Positions 37,558 to 46,723 of a DNA stretch of 64,000 bases are shown one piece after another. The notes under the pieces were generated by a model. It saw only the letters and a program-made list of their open reading frames with translations. It was not told where the DNA came from and made no database searches. A program made the position numbers and the translations under genes. This stretch comes from Mycolicibacterium frederiksbergense (GTDB lineage: Bacteria > Actinomycetota > Actinomycetes > Mycobacteriales > Mycobacteriaceae). The stretch spans positions 1-64,000 of the forward strand of contig NZ_JARXVE010000014.1 of assembly GCF_029893345.1 (NCBI RefSeq), in the 5' to 3' direction. Position 1 is the first letter of the stretch. Each line of letters starts with the position of its first letter.

Positions 37558-38352
37558 GTGTCTAGTGCCTCTCCGGCCGTGGGCCGCTCCCTGGAGTTGC
37601 TGCTGGCGCTGGCCGCGCGCACCGGTCCGGTCGGTGCGGCGACGCTGGCCCGCGAGCTGGGCATTCCTCGATCGACGGTGTATCACCTGCTCGAAGTGCT
37701 CATCGAGCATCACTTCGTGGTGCATCTGCCCGAGCAGCGCGGCTACGGGCTGGGAGTGGCCGCCTTCGAGATCGGTTCGGCCTACATGCGCCACGAACCG
37801 CTGGAATTGCTGGCACGGCCGGTGCTGCGCCGACTGGTCGACGCGGTCGGCGAGACCGCTCATCTGGGCGTCCTGCATGGCGCGGAGACGCTGTACCTGA
37901 TCAAGGAACAGCCCGCAGTCTCCCGTGTGCCGGTGACGTTGGTGACCGACGTCGGTGTCCGGCTGCCGGCCCAGCTGACGGCCAGCGGACGGTCGATTCT
38001 GGCGCATCTGCCCGACGCTCAGGTGCGCGCGTTGTTCCCGGCGAGCACGGGGTTTGTGATCCGGACCGGCCGAGGTCCGGCCTCGTTGCCGCAGCTGCGG
38101 CGGCTGCTCGGAGTTGAGCGAAACCAGGGTTGGGCCGAGGAGGACGGCCTGATCACCGAGGGGCTGCACTCGGTGGCTGCGTGCGCGTTCGACCATTCCA
38201 GCCGCCCGGTCGCGGCGATCAGCGTGACGCGGCGCGCCGACCGATCCTCGATAGCCGTCAGCGAGCTGGTTCGCGCGGTGCGTCACGCCGCTCAGCAGCT
38301 GACGTGGGCGATGTCAGGAGTCGCGCCGCCGGGCTGGTTCGGCGAATCCTGA
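37558..38352 (+). CDS. IclR-family regulator divergent from hutU
   Basis: 264 residues. The N-terminal winged helix (about 8-65) includes TLARELGIPRSTVYHLLEVL; the C-terminal ligand domain (about 80-255) has HLGVLHGAETLYLIKEQP, LPAQLTASGRSILAHL and EGLHSVAACAFD. IclR proteins bind small acids and usually repress a neighbouring catabolic operon. Start GTG 37558 (SSASPAVG) is favoured over GTG 37549 because GGGTGG is well spaced for it. The 3' end overlaps the convergent MFS gene by 39 bp. Confidence 0.88.
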   Translation: MSSASPAVGRSLELLLALAARTGPVGAATLARELGIPRSTVYHLLEVLIEHHFVVHLPEQRGYGLGVAAFEIGSAYMRHEPLELLARPVLRRLVDAVGETAHLGVLHGAETLYLIKEQPAVSRVPVTLVTDVGVRLPAQLTASGRSILAHLPDAQVRALFPASTGFVIRTGRGPASLPQLRRLLGVERNQGWAEEDGLITEGLHSVAACAFDHSSRPVAAISVTRRADRSSIAVSELVRAVRHAAQQLTWAMSGVAPPGWFGES

Positions 38353-39573
38353 CGGGCTCTCGATCTGGTGTCGCTGCGCCCCGGTGCCGCGGTGCAGGGT
38401 GTAGGTCAGCGCCGCGGCGATCAGCGCGGCGGCGGCGCAGATCAGCGCGGGCACGGTGTAGCTGTGCGTGCTGTCGCGCAAGTAACCCGCCAGGGTGGGG
38501 CCGACCAGCGCAGCCAGCCCGACGCTGGTGTACAGGGCGCCGAGGGTGGCGCCGATTCCGTTGTCACCGAACAGATCCGCGGTCACCGCCGGGTACAGGC
38601 TGACGCACCCGCCGTAGGCGAGGCCGAACAGCACGGCGAAGCCGACCAGTACCGGTAGGGCACTGTTGGCCGCCCATCCCAGGAACGAGAAGCCGAGGAT
38701 GGCGGTCAGTGCGGCCAGCACAGGCAGGCGCCCTATCCGGTCAGCAATACCGCCGAGCGCGAACCGGCCCAGGATGTTGCCGACGCCGATCAGTGCGATC
38801 AGCAGGGTGCCCATCTGCAGGGAGTAGCCCTGGTCGCGGGCGGCCGGCACGAGGTGCACGTAGGGGATGAAGGTGCAGATCGAGGCCAGCAGCACCGAGA
38901 GGTAGAACCGGGCGAACACCGCAGTGCGCAGGACCGGCAACAGCGGCCGCGACGTCGACGTCATCGCCGCGGGGACGGCACCCGGATGTCGCCGAACCAA
39001 CAGCGCCGCAGGCAATCCCGCGACGGCGATGGCGGCGCCGAGGATGACGAAGCAGGTCCGCCATCCCAGCGCCGGCAAGGCGGCGCCGACGGCCATCGGC
39101 GCCACGACCGTGCCGATTCCCAGGCCGGCGGTGGCGATTCCGGCCGCGGCGGAGCGCTTGACGGCGAACCAGGTTTGTACGGCGGCCATCGACGGCACAT
39201 AGAGCAGGCCGATGCCCAAGCCGACACCGAGGCCGTAGCAGGCGTAGAGCGCGCCCAGTGTCGGTGCGCGCGAGGCCGCCAGGTATCCGGCAGCCATCAC
39301 CAAGACCCCGGCCACGCACATCGCACGGGTGGATACCCGGTCGGCGAGCCGCCCCGCGACAAAGCCGAACAAGTGAAAACCGCCTGCGGCCAACGAGAAC
39401 ACCAATGCCACTGCCGAACGCGAGGCGTGGAACTCCTCGGCCAAGCCGGGAAAGGTGGCCGAAAAGGAGTAGGCCGCGCCGTAGGTGATCGCGGTCAAGG
39501 CGTGTACGGCCCACACCACCTGCCAACCGGCCCGGGTGTCCAAACCCGGCGCATCGGGCTGGCCGACGCTCAT
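38314..39573 (-). CDS. MFS transporter (monocarboxylate/oxalate-formate type)
   Basis: 419 residues, 12 membrane helices. Residues about 60-90 carry GRLADRVSTRAMCVAG, and the sequence TYGAAYSFSATFPGLAEEF and QTWFAVKRSAAAGIATAGLGIG resemble the OxlT/monocarboxylate branch of MFS. Its start shares one base with the stop of the aminotransferase (TGATG). As the last gene after hutH and an aminotransferase it may import histidine, urocanate or a related imidazole acid; that is inference. Confidence 0.85.
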   Translation of the reverse strand: MSVGQPDAPGLDTRAGWQVVWAVHALTAITYGAAYSFSATFPGLAEEFHASRSAVALVFSLAAGGFHLFGFVAGRLADRVSTRAMCVAGVLVMAAGYLAASRAPTLGALYACYGLGVGLGIGLLYVPSMAAVQTWFAVKRSAAAGIATAGLGIGTVVAPMAVGAALPALGWRTCFVILGAAIAVAGLPAALLVRRHPGAVPAAMTSTSRPLLPVLRTAVFARFYLSVLLASICTFIPYVHLVPAARDQGYSLQMGTLLIALIGVGNILGRFALGGIADRIGRLPVLAALTAILGFSFLGWAANSALPVLVGFAVLFGLAYGGCVSLYPAVTADLFGDNGIGATLGALYTSVGLAALVGPTLAGYLRDSTHSYTVPALICAAAALIAAALTYTLHRGTGAQRHQIESPSGFAEPARRRDS

Positions 39574-40673
39574 CAGCCCTCGGCGCGGCGCAGCGCCGCG
39601 GTCGCCCAGTCGAGGCTGTCGATCGCGGCCAACACGGCATCCTCGGCGTCACGGTCACCGACGGTGACCCGCACTCCTTCGCCGTCGAACGCCCGGACCG
39701 AAACACCTTGGGCAACACAGGCGTCCTGAAGCTCCGCTGCGCGCGACCCGACCGGGAACCAGACGAAGTTCGCGCCGCTGACCGGAGTGTCGAGCCCGCG
39801 CTTGGCGGCCTCGCTACGCAGGTACTCGCGTCCGTCGCAGACCACCTTGACGATGTGATCGGTGTGACGGGTGTCGGCCCACGCCGCCCGGGCGCCCGCC
39901 TCGGCGAGCCGGCTCAATCCGAACGGTGGCGCGGCTGCGCGGACGTTGCCGGCGACCTCCGGATGGGCGATCATGTACCCGGCGCGCAGTCCGGCTAGCC
40001 CGTAGGCTTTGGAAAAGGTCCGGAAGACAACGACATTGGGGTATTGGCGGAGCAGGCTGAGCCCGTCGACGTTGGTGGTGGCGAACTCTTGGTAGGCCTC
40101 GTCGAGCAGGACCAGCACGTTGCCTGGCACCGAGGTGATGAGGCGCTCGATCTCGCTGCGGGGCAGTTCGGTGCCGGTCGGGTTGTTCGGGTTGCACACG
40201 ATGATCGCGCGGGTGGCCGAGGTGATTGCGGCCAGCATCGCGTCGACGTCGTGGGTGTGGGTGGCATCGAGGGCAACCGGGACCGGGGTGGCCCCGACGA
40301 CACCGATGAGGATCGGGTAGGCCTCATAGCTGCGCCAGGCGTGCACGACTTCGGAGCCGGCCCCGGTGTAGGCGGCCAGCGTGTGCTGCAGCAGCGCCAG
40401 CGATCCTCCGCCGACCAGGATCTGCTCGGGGGTGACCTGCAATCGGGCGCTCAGATCGGCGATGAGCAGATCACCCTGCAGCGAGGGATACAGATGAGCC
40501 TGCCCGGCCTGCTCGGCGATGGCCTGCTGCACGCGCGGCGACGGCGGCACCGTCGATTCATTCGACGATGCGCGCCAGCGCACCTGGCTCAGGCCCGCGG
40601 CACGCGAGTACCGGGGCAGCTCGGCCACCACGGGACGGGGTCGCACGGTCGGGCGGGCGGGCTGATCGGACAC
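39573..40673 (-). CDS. HisC-like pyridoxal-phosphate aminotransferase
   Basis: 366 residues, fold type I. PLP-binding blocks: ILVGGGSLALLQHTLAAY, CNPNNPTGTELPRSE, VLLDEAYQEF and the lysine motif FRTFSKAYGLAGLRAGY; the C-terminal arginine is in GEGVRVTVGD. It resembles histidinol-phosphate or aromatic aminotransferases. Lying between hutH and a transporter, away from other his genes, it more likely interconverts histidine and imidazolepyruvate (or another aromatic pair) than makes histidine. GTG 40673 (GGGAG upstream) is preferred; GTG 40712, overlapping the hutH stop, would add 13 residues. Confidence 0.85.
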   Translation of the reverse strand: MSDQPARPTVRPRPVVAELPRYSRAAGLSQVRWRASSNESTVPPSPRVQQAIAEQAGQAHLYPSLQGDLLIADLSARLQVTPEQILVGGGSLALLQHTLAAYTGAGSEVVHAWRSYEAYPILIGVVGATPVPVALDATHTHDVDAMLAAITSATRAIIVCNPNNPTGTELPRSEIERLITSVPGNVLVLLDEAYQEFATTNVDGLSLLRQYPNVVVFRTFSKAYGLAGLRAGYMIAHPEVAGNVRAAAPPFGLSRLAEAGARAAWADTRHTDHIVKVVCDGREYLRSEAAKRGLDTPVSGANFVWFPVGSRAAELQDACVAQGVSVRAFDGEGVRVTVGDRDAEDAVLAAIDSLDWATAALRRAEG

Positions 40674-40708
40674 GGATGCTCCCAATGGGTGGGCGGGGAC
40701 GGAGTGGG

Positions 40709-42283
40709 TCACTGCAATGCGCCGATCGCGCTCTCGGCGGCGGCCACCAGCGCCCCACTGTGGGCCAGGTCGACGACCGCACCGATCTCCGGGGACAGGT
40801 AGCGGTCGGTGCCCGGGCCGGGAACGTGTTCGCGGACGGCGGCGATGACGGCCGCGGTCGCCGGTGCCGGGGTCAGCGGCGCGCGTAGGTCGAGGGCGCG
40901 TGCGGCGGTGAGCACTTCCACGGCCAGTACCCGGGTGAGCCCGTCGATCGCGCGGCGCAGCTTGCGTGCCGCCGACCAGCCCATCGACACATGGTCTTCC
41001 TGCATCGCCGAGGACGGGATCGAATCCACGCTGGCCGGGACGGCCAGGCGCTTGAGCTCGGAGACGATGCCGGCCTGGGTGTACTGGGCGATCATGTGAC
41101 CGCTGTCCACGCCGGGGTCATCGGCGAGGAATGCGTTGAGTCCGTGGTTGCGCGCCGGATCCAGGAATCGGTCGGTGCGGCGTTCACTGATGGAGGCCAG
41201 ATCGGCCACGACGATGGCCAGGAAGTCCAGCACATAGGCCACGGGAGCGCCGTGGAAGTTGCCGTTGGACTCCACCCGGCCGTCGAGGGTGACCACCGGG
41301 TTGTCCACGGCGCTGGCCAGTTCGCGGTGGGCCACCGATCGGGCGTGTTCCACAGTGTCGCGAGCGGCCCCGGCGACCTGCGGAGCGCAGCGCAGCGAAT
41401 AGGCGTCCTGCACCACGGTGCAGTTGTCGGTCTTGTGGCTGGCGACGATGGCCGAATTGGCAAGCAAGCGCATCATATTCGCCGCGGCCAAGCCTTGCCC
41501 CGGATGCGGCCGCAGCTCCTGCAGGTCGGCGGCGAACACCCGCTCGGTGCCCAGCAGACCCTCCACACTCATCGCCGCGGCGATATCGGCCAGCCGCAGC
41601 AGGCTGTCGAGATCATGCAGTGCCAGGACCAGCTGGCCGAGCATGCCGTCGGTGCCGTTGATCAGTGCCAGGCCTTCTTTTTCGGCCAGCACGACCGGCT
41701 GCAGTCCGTGTTCGGCCAGTGCCTCGGCTGCGGACTTGAGTTCGCCGTCGCGGGTACGGACCTGCCCTTCGCCGATGAGTGCCAGTGCCACATGCGACAG
41801 CGGCGCCAAGTCGCCGGAACAGCCCAAGCTGCCGTACTCGTAGACCACCGGGGTGATGCCTGCCGAGAGCAGCCCGGCGTAGGCCTGAACTACTGCCGGG
41901 CGCACACCGGTGCGCCCGGTAGCCAGCGTGGACAGCCGCAGCAGCATCAGAGCGCGCACCACTTCGCGTTCCACCTCGGCGCCGGAGCCGGCGGCGTGGG
42001 AGCGAATCAGGCTGCGCTGCAATTGGGTTCGCAACTCGTGCGGAATGTGGCGGGTGGCCAGGGCGCCGAAGCCGGTGGACACACCGTAGACGGGGGTCGG
42101 GTGTGCTGCCAGGGCGTCGATGCGCACCCTGCTGTCGGCGACCGCGGTCATCGCGTCGTCGGACAACTGCACGGCGGCATCGTCGCGGGCGACCGCAATC
42201 ACGTCTGCGAAGCTGACTGGCCCGATTCCCACCGTGACGACGGCGGTGGGCTGCAGCGTGGTGGTCGGGGAGGACGAAATCAT
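40709..42283 (-). CDS. hutH: Histidine ammonia-lyase
   Basis: 524 residues. The MIO prosthetic group forms from C155-S156-G157 in GSLGCSGDLAPLSH; most bacterial enzymes have Ala-Ser-Gly, and I recall Cys in actinobacterial ones. The catalytic tyrosine Y66 is in PVYGVSTGFG, and NGTDGM, QDAYSLRCAPQV and PSSAMQEDHVSMG are further active-site blocks. It converts histidine to urocanate and ammonia. Its promoter region carries the shared operator motif, separate from the hutU operon, so histidine entry can be set independently. Confidence 0.96.
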   Translation of the reverse strand: MISSSPTTTLQPTAVVTVGIGPVSFADVIAVARDDAAVQLSDDAMTAVADSRVRIDALAAHPTPVYGVSTGFGALATRHIPHELRTQLQRSLIRSHAAGSGAEVEREVVRALMLLRLSTLATGRTGVRPAVVQAYAGLLSAGITPVVYEYGSLGCSGDLAPLSHVALALIGEGQVRTRDGELKSAAEALAEHGLQPVVLAEKEGLALINGTDGMLGQLVLALHDLDSLLRLADIAAAMSVEGLLGTERVFAADLQELRPHPGQGLAAANMMRLLANSAIVASHKTDNCTVVQDAYSLRCAPQVAGAARDTVEHARSVAHRELASAVDNPVVTLDGRVESNGNFHGAPVAYVLDFLAIVVADLASISERRTDRFLDPARNHGLNAFLADDPGVDSGHMIAQYTQAGIVSELKRLAVPASVDSIPSSAMQEDHVSMGWSAARKLRRAIDGLTRVLAVEVLTAARALDLRAPLTPAPATAAVIAAVREHVPGPGTDRYLSPEIGAVVDLAHSGALVAAAESAIGALQ

Positions 42284-42296
42284 CTATCTACCTTTT

Positions 42297-42320
42297 GTCT
42301 TGTATTACAGACTTAAGTCT
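42297..42320. promoter_or_regulatory. Operator-like motif upstream of hutH
   Basis: GTCTTGTATTACAGAC (42297-42312) matches the cluster motif; it overlaps the perfect palindrome AGACTTAAGTCT (42309-42320). A further half-site GTCTCG begins at 42317, exactly 20 bp after the first. The sites lie 14 to 39 bp upstream of the hutH start, suited to repression. Confidence 0.65.
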
Positions 42321-42370
42321 CGTTTTTGACGGTAAGTGGGGCTGGGTCGCTGGTTGAGAAGCCGAAATGG

Positions 42371-43588
42371 TCAGTGCTGCTGGAGCAGCGTGCGGCCGCG
42401 TTTGCGCAGCTCGTCAATGCTGGTGACGCCGAGAAGTGCCAGGGTCCGGGTGAACTGATCCGACAACAGCCCGATCACCTTGTCGACACCGGCTCCACCG
42501 CCGGCGACCAGACCCCACAAGTAGGGGCGGCCGATGAACGCAGCGTCGGCGCCCAGGGCCAGGGCGGTGGCGATGTCGGCGCCGTGGCGCACCCCGGAGT
42601 CGACGAAGATGGCGAAGTCCGGGCCGGCGGCGTCGCGTACGGGGGCAACCAGATCGATTGGCGCAACGGTGCGGTCGAGTTGGCGACCGCCGTGGTTGGA
42701 CAGGTGCACGCCGTCAATGCCCAGATCGCGGGCGCGGGTGGCGTCATCCGGGCCCAGCGGGCCCTTGAGGACGACGGGCCCGGGCCACAAATCGCGAATG
42801 CGGGCCAGGTCTTCCCACGACACCGACGCGTCGAACTGCTTGGTGATGTTCTCGATGGTGTAGCCCTCGCCGCCGGCGCCACCGGTGACGTTGGCGAACT
42901 CCAGTGCCGGGCTGGCCAGCATCTTCGTCCAATACCCCGGGCGCAGTCCGATATCGACGAGCCCCTTGAGGGTCATCTGCGGGGGGATGGTCAGGCCGTT
43001 GCGCACGTCGCGGACCCGGTAGCCGGAGACGGCGGTGTCGACGGCGATCTCCAGTACTCGGTAACCCGCGGCGGCGGCGCGGGTTACCAGTTGCGCGGTG
43101 AGGTCGCGGTCCTTCCAGATGTAGAGCTGAAACCACCGGTCGGCGTCGCCGGCCCCGCGATGAGCGGCCAAGTCCTCCAGGGAGGTCGAGGCCATCGTGG
43201 AGAGCACGTAGGGGATCCCGGCACGGGCGGCGGCGCCGGCGACCGCCGGCTCGCCCAGTGCCGAGATCATCCGCGTGTACCCGGTGGGTGCCAGGCCCAG
43301 CGGCATGCTGCTGTGTCGGCCGAGCAGCGCGGTCGAGGTGTCGACGTTGGCGACGTCGACCAGCACGCTGGGGGTGAACTGCCAGCGCCGGAAGGCCGCG
43401 ACGTTGTTGGACAGGCTCAGTTCTTCGTCGGCGCCCCCGTCGACGTAGTCGGCGACCGGGCGTGGCAGTCGTCGACGCGAAAGCCGGTGCAGATCCTCGA
43501 TGGTCTTGCAGGCGTCCAGCCGGGCGGCGCGACGATCGATTCGTGGCGGCTTGACCTGAATGAGGGCGCGTACCTCGCGGGCCTTCAT
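42371..43588 (-). CDS. FMN-dependent alpha-hydroxyacid dehydrogenase/oxidase (LldD family)
   Basis: 405 residues, TIM barrel. Family blocks: LPRPVADYVDGGADEELSLSN at the N-terminus, PLGLAPTGYTRM, STMASTSLEDLA, WFQLYIWKDR, LKGPLGPDDA, HLSNHGGRQLDRT with the catalytic histidine and substrate arginine, and FVDSGVRHGADIATALALGA for FMN phosphate. It should oxidise an L-2-hydroxyacid such as lactate; in this setting imidazolelactate or another hydroxyacid is possible. Its ATG overlaps the stop of the NCS1 permease gene. Confidence 0.9.
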   Translation of the reverse strand: MKAREVRALIQVKPPRIDRRAARLDACKTIEDLHRLSRRRLPRPVADYVDGGADEELSLSNNVAAFRRWQFTPSVLVDVANVDTSTALLGRHSSMPLGLAPTGYTRMISALGEPAVAGAAARAGIPYVLSTMASTSLEDLAAHRGAGDADRWFQLYIWKDRDLTAQLVTRAAAAGYRVLEIAVDTAVSGYRVRDVRNGLTIPPQMTLKGLVDIGLRPGYWTKMLASPALEFANVTGGAGGEGYTIENITKQFDASVSWEDLARIRDLWPGPVVLKGPLGPDDATRARDLGIDGVHLSNHGGRQLDRTVAPIDLVAPVRDAAGPDFAIFVDSGVRHGADIATALALGADAAFIGRPYLWGLVAGGGAGVDKVIGLLSDQFTRTLALLGVTSIDELRKRGRTLLQQH

Positions 43589-45027
43589 GCCGGTGTGGCT
43601 TCCTGTTCGTCGGCCATCGCGGCGGTCTGCTCGCTCGACGTGGACGGGATGGCGTAGGTGGGTTCGGGGTAATTGGCGCGGGTCGGGAACTTCTTCATCA
43701 GGAAGATGTAGAGGCCGCCGGCGATGAAAATGCCGAGGATCCAGGAGATGTCGGCGTCGCCGAGCGCGGTCGCGATCGGGCCGGTGTAGAACGGGCTGGC
43801 GATGAACGGGATTTCGACAATGATGCCGACAAGGTAGGCGGTCATCGCGCGCCAGTCCACACCGCCGTAGTGCCCGTTCGGCTTGAACATGTCGTCGATG
43901 CTGTAGCGCTCCTTGCGGATGACGTAGAAGTCGGCCAGGTTGATCGAGGTCCACGGGATCAGGAAGTAAGCCAGCAGCAGGATGAAGTTGCTGAAGTTGA
44001 CCAGGAAGTTGTCCTTGCCGAGGATGCCGATCGTCGTGGCCACCGTGGCCACGACCACGATCAGCCCCACCCGCATCAGCGGGGACACCTTCATCTTGAA
44101 CACCGAGTTGAGCACCGTGCTGGTCGACATGAACATGCCGTAGACGTTCAGGGAGTTCACTCCGATGACGCCGGCGATGATGACCAGGAGGAACAACGCG
44201 TGCCACCCGGCCGCCTGGGCGACGATGAAGTCGACCGATCCGCCATCGAATGCATCGGCGGCGACGGCGGTCGCGGTGGCGCCGAAGGCGAACATGAACA
44301 TCGTCGACAGCACCGCGCCGGCGTAGGTGTACCAGAACGCGGCGCGCACCGAGGTATCGGCGGGAAGGTAGCGCGAATAGTCGGCAACGTAGGGCGCGTA
44401 CGTCAGCTGCCAGGTGGCCGCGATCGCGGCGGCGGCCAGGAACAGCGCCCAGGAGAAGCCGCTCGTCGTCCATACCGCGGCGAGGTCGTTGGCCGTCACC
44501 AGCCGGTAGCTCAGGTAGAGGAAGGCCAGGCCGCTGATCACCGAGAGCCACTTCTCGGCGGCGTGAATAAGGCGATACCCGACGATGGCCAGCGTGGCGG
44601 TGATGACCACGACGACGATGATCGAGGCGTCGATGTTGACGCCGGTCAGGCTGGAGAAGGCGGCTCCGCCCTGCACGGCGGTGGTGGCGAAGTAGCCGAT
44701 GTACATCAGGAGCACCATGATGAGCGGCAGCACGGCCCCGTAGAAGCCGAACTGGGCGCGTGACTGGATCATCTGCGGAATGCCCAGGACGGGGCCTTGT
44801 GCGGAATGCAGGGCCATGAAGACCGCGCCGATGAGGTTGCCGACCAGGGTGGCCAGCAGCGCCCACGGTAGCGACAGGCCGATGGCGACGGAGATGGCGC
44901 CGGCGGCGATCGCGGTGACTTGCAGGTTGGCGCCGAACCAAAGGGTGAACAGGCTGCGGACCCGCCCGTGTCGTTCGTGATGCGGCACGTATTCGATCGA
45001 GCGCTGCTCGGGGTTGAGGATGGACAT
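43585..45027 (-). CDS. NCS1-family (purine-cytosine permease-like) transporter
   Basis: 480 residues, 12 membrane helices. Typical NCS1 opening RSLFTLWFGANLQVTAIAAG and PQMIQSRAQFGFYGAVLPLI; YAPYVADYSRYLP and INLADFYVIRKERYSI are further family blocks. NCS1 proteins import nucleobases, allantoin, hydantoins and related rings; an imidazole compound would fit this locus. It precedes and overlaps the hydroxyacid dehydrogenase gene by ATGA, so uptake and oxidation of one compound is suggested. Confidence 0.88.
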   Translation of the reverse strand: MSILNPEQRSIEYVPHHERHGRVRSLFTLWFGANLQVTAIAAGAISVAIGLSLPWALLATLVGNLIGAVFMALHSAQGPVLGIPQMIQSRAQFGFYGAVLPLIMVLLMYIGYFATTAVQGGAAFSSLTGVNIDASIIVVVVITATLAIVGYRLIHAAEKWLSVISGLAFLYLSYRLVTANDLAAVWTTSGFSWALFLAAAAIAATWQLTYAPYVADYSRYLPADTSVRAAFWYTYAGAVLSTMFMFAFGATATAVAADAFDGGSVDFIVAQAAGWHALFLLVIIAGVIGVNSLNVYGMFMSTSTVLNSVFKMKVSPLMRVGLIVVVATVATTIGILGKDNFLVNFSNFILLLAYFLIPWTSINLADFYVIRKERYSIDDMFKPNGHYGGVDWRAMTAYLVGIIVEIPFIASPFYTGPIATALGDADISWILGIFIAGGLYIFLMKKFPTRANYPEPTYAIPSTSSEQTAAMADEQEATPA

Positions 45028-45137
45028 GCTGTGTGGTCCCTTCGGTGCGCACGCGGTAGCGCCGCTGGGTGGGAGGCTATGCCGGAAGTGGTGTGAAAAG
45101 GCAAGTGGGATAGGGCATTTTGAGTTGTCGGAGAGGT

Positions 45138-45183
45138 GACCTCCGTGAGCCGCGGGGAGGGCCGGGCCGGGCTCACGGAGGTC
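45138..45183 (-). terminator. Terminator of the HisD-like gene
   Basis: GACCTCCGTGAGCC (45138-45151) and GGCTCACGGAGGTC (45170-45183) are perfect 14-bp inverted repeats with an 18-nt GC-rich loop. It begins 6 bp past the HisD-like stop and insulates the NCS1 unit downstream. Confidence 0.8.
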
Positions 45184-45189
45184 GGCCGG

Positions 45190-46527
45190 TCAGTGCCGGT
45201 TCAGTCGGCGGGTGACGGCGAACTCGTGGGCGGGGAAGCCCTCGTGGCGGGTGAAGGCGATCACCGTATCCGACATCCGTTTGAGCGCCTCGGGCGTGGA
45301 CTTTGCCACAGCGGTGCGCTTGCGGAAGGCATCGGCGGTGACGCCGCTGCTGACCTTGGCGTAGCCGCTGGTGGGCAGGGCGGCGGGGCAGCCGATGATG
45401 AAGTTGGCCATCGACACCGTGGTGTCTTGACCGATCAGGATTTCTCCGGCATCCACCAGCAGGTCCAGGACGTGGTCCTCGTCGCGGACGGCGATCTGCA
45501 TGTGCTCGGGGGCGAACGCGTTGGCGACTTCGGCGGATTCCTCGACCGATGTGGTCAGGACGGCGCCGCCGTTCTTGCCCAGTGCCTGACGGGCGTACCC
45601 GGCGCGGTCGTCGGGCAGATCGAGCAGCTGTTTGGCGACCTCGATCTGGACCGCGTCGATGAGGGCCTGGCTGTCGGTGACGAACACGCTCGTGGAGTCG
45701 GCGCCGTGCTCGGCCTCGTTGAGCAGGTCGGCCGCCAGCAGATACGGGTCAGCGGATTCGTCGGCCAGGATCAGGGACTCGCTGGGGCCCAGCAGCATCA
45801 CGCTGACGGTGCCGTAGCGCTGCACCTCGACCTGGGCGCAGGTGACCGGCGGGCTGCCAGGTCCGCAGACCTTGCGGACCTGCGGCACGCTCTCGGTGCC
45901 GAACGCCAGCGCGGCGATACCGGCCGGGCCGTTGGCGCGGAACACGTCATGGATGCCCAATTCGTCGGCCACGACCAGAACGGCGGGGTCGACCTCGCCG
46001 TCCCCGCCGGGGATGGGCGGCACGACCACGGCGATCTTCTGCACACCGGCCACCACCGCGGGGGCGCCCAGCTGAGCCATCACCGACGGGTAGGAGCCTT
46101 TACCGCTGGGCACGAACAACCCGGCGCTGGCGATCGGGGTGACCTTCTCGCCGACCATCAGGCCCGGCTCGCTTTCGAAGCTCCAGTCGCCGTGTGCGGT
46201 GAGTTGTTCGTTGAACGACTTCAGGTGTGCCAGCAGGTCCCGGATCGCGGTCAGCAGTTCGGGGCTGACCTTCTCCCGTGCCGCGGCGAATTCTTCGGGC
46301 GAAACCCGGATGCGATCCGGGGTGATGGAGATTTTGTCCCACTTTTCCAGGGCACGGATCAGACCCGCGTCACCGTTCTGGCGGACGTCTTCGATGATCT
46401 CCAGCACGCCTTCGCGCAGGTTGGGGTCGAAGATCTTGGCGCTGCCGCGGTCGATGAGATCGGCGCGGTCGGCGGCCGACATCTCCTGCCAGAGGCCGCG
46501 CTCGAGAAGGGGGCGGTCGGTTGACAT
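45190..46527 (-). CDS. Histidinol dehydrogenase-family enzyme, divergent active site
   Basis: 445 residues from ATG 46527 (GGGAG 8 bases upstream). Clear HisD family: LFVPSGKGSYPS, GPGSPPVTCAQVEVQR, ADLLNEAEHGADS, FAPEHMQIAV (catalytic E341-H342) and RHEGFPAHEFAVTR (H434). However, aligned by eye to E. coli HisD, zinc ligand Q259 is E271, zinc ligand D360 is N375, and the imidazole-contacting H367 is A382 (NFIIGCPAALPT). It therefore may not use histidinol. HisD relatives that oxidise other diols exist, such as sulfopropanediol 3-dehydrogenase HpsN. Two operator-like sites lie upstream and link it to the hut regulon. Confidence 0.8.
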   Translation of the reverse strand: MSTDRPLLERGLWQEMSAADRADLIDRGSAKIFDPNLREGVLEIIEDVRQNGDAGLIRALEKWDKISITPDRIRVSPEEFAAAREKVSPELLTAIRDLLAHLKSFNEQLTAHGDWSFESEPGLMVGEKVTPIASAGLFVPSGKGSYPSVMAQLGAPAVVAGVQKIAVVVPPIPGGDGEVDPAVLVVADELGIHDVFRANGPAGIAALAFGTESVPQVRKVCGPGSPPVTCAQVEVQRYGTVSVMLLGPSESLILADESADPYLLAADLLNEAEHGADSTSVFVTDSQALIDAVQIEVAKQLLDLPDDRAGYARQALGKNGGAVLTTSVEESAEVANAFAPEHMQIAVRDEDHVLDLLVDAGEILIGQDTTVSMANFIIGCPAALPTSGYAKVSSGVTADAFRKRTAVAKSTPEALKRMSDTVIAFTRHEGFPAHEFAVTRRLNRH

Positions 46528-46586
46528 GTGCATGACTCCCAGTGATTCGGTGACTGTCGGTGAGGCAAGCGTCACACTCGCCGCTC

Positions 46587-46622
46587 ATCTTGTATACGAG
46601 ACTTCGATCTGCAATGCAAGAC
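46587..46622. promoter_or_regulatory. Two tandem operators upstream of the HisD-like gene
   Basis: ATCTTGTATACGAGAC (46587-46602) and ATCTGCAATGCAAGAC (46607-46622) fit the cluster motif and begin exactly 20 bp apart, about two helical turns. They lie 60 to 95 bp upstream of the start codon of the HisD-like gene. Confidence 0.7.
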
Positions 46623-46723
46623 TTAGTGGAAGATCCGGGAAGATTCTTGAGGGTCGGAATGCTGCGGGACGGGAACCGCCAGGCTCGCGCTGGATGCGCG
46701 GGCCCGGCGGACAACGGCGACGT

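Noticed and set aside
37432..38286. N-terminal extension of hutU up to 38286
   Set aside because: It would cross the operator and the divergent IclR gene; GTG 37431 has a good ribosome site and gives the normal enzyme length.
45190..46527. Biosynthetic hisD
   Set aside because: No hisG/hisB/hisH/hisA neighbours, altered zinc and imidazole residues, and operators shared with catabolic genes.
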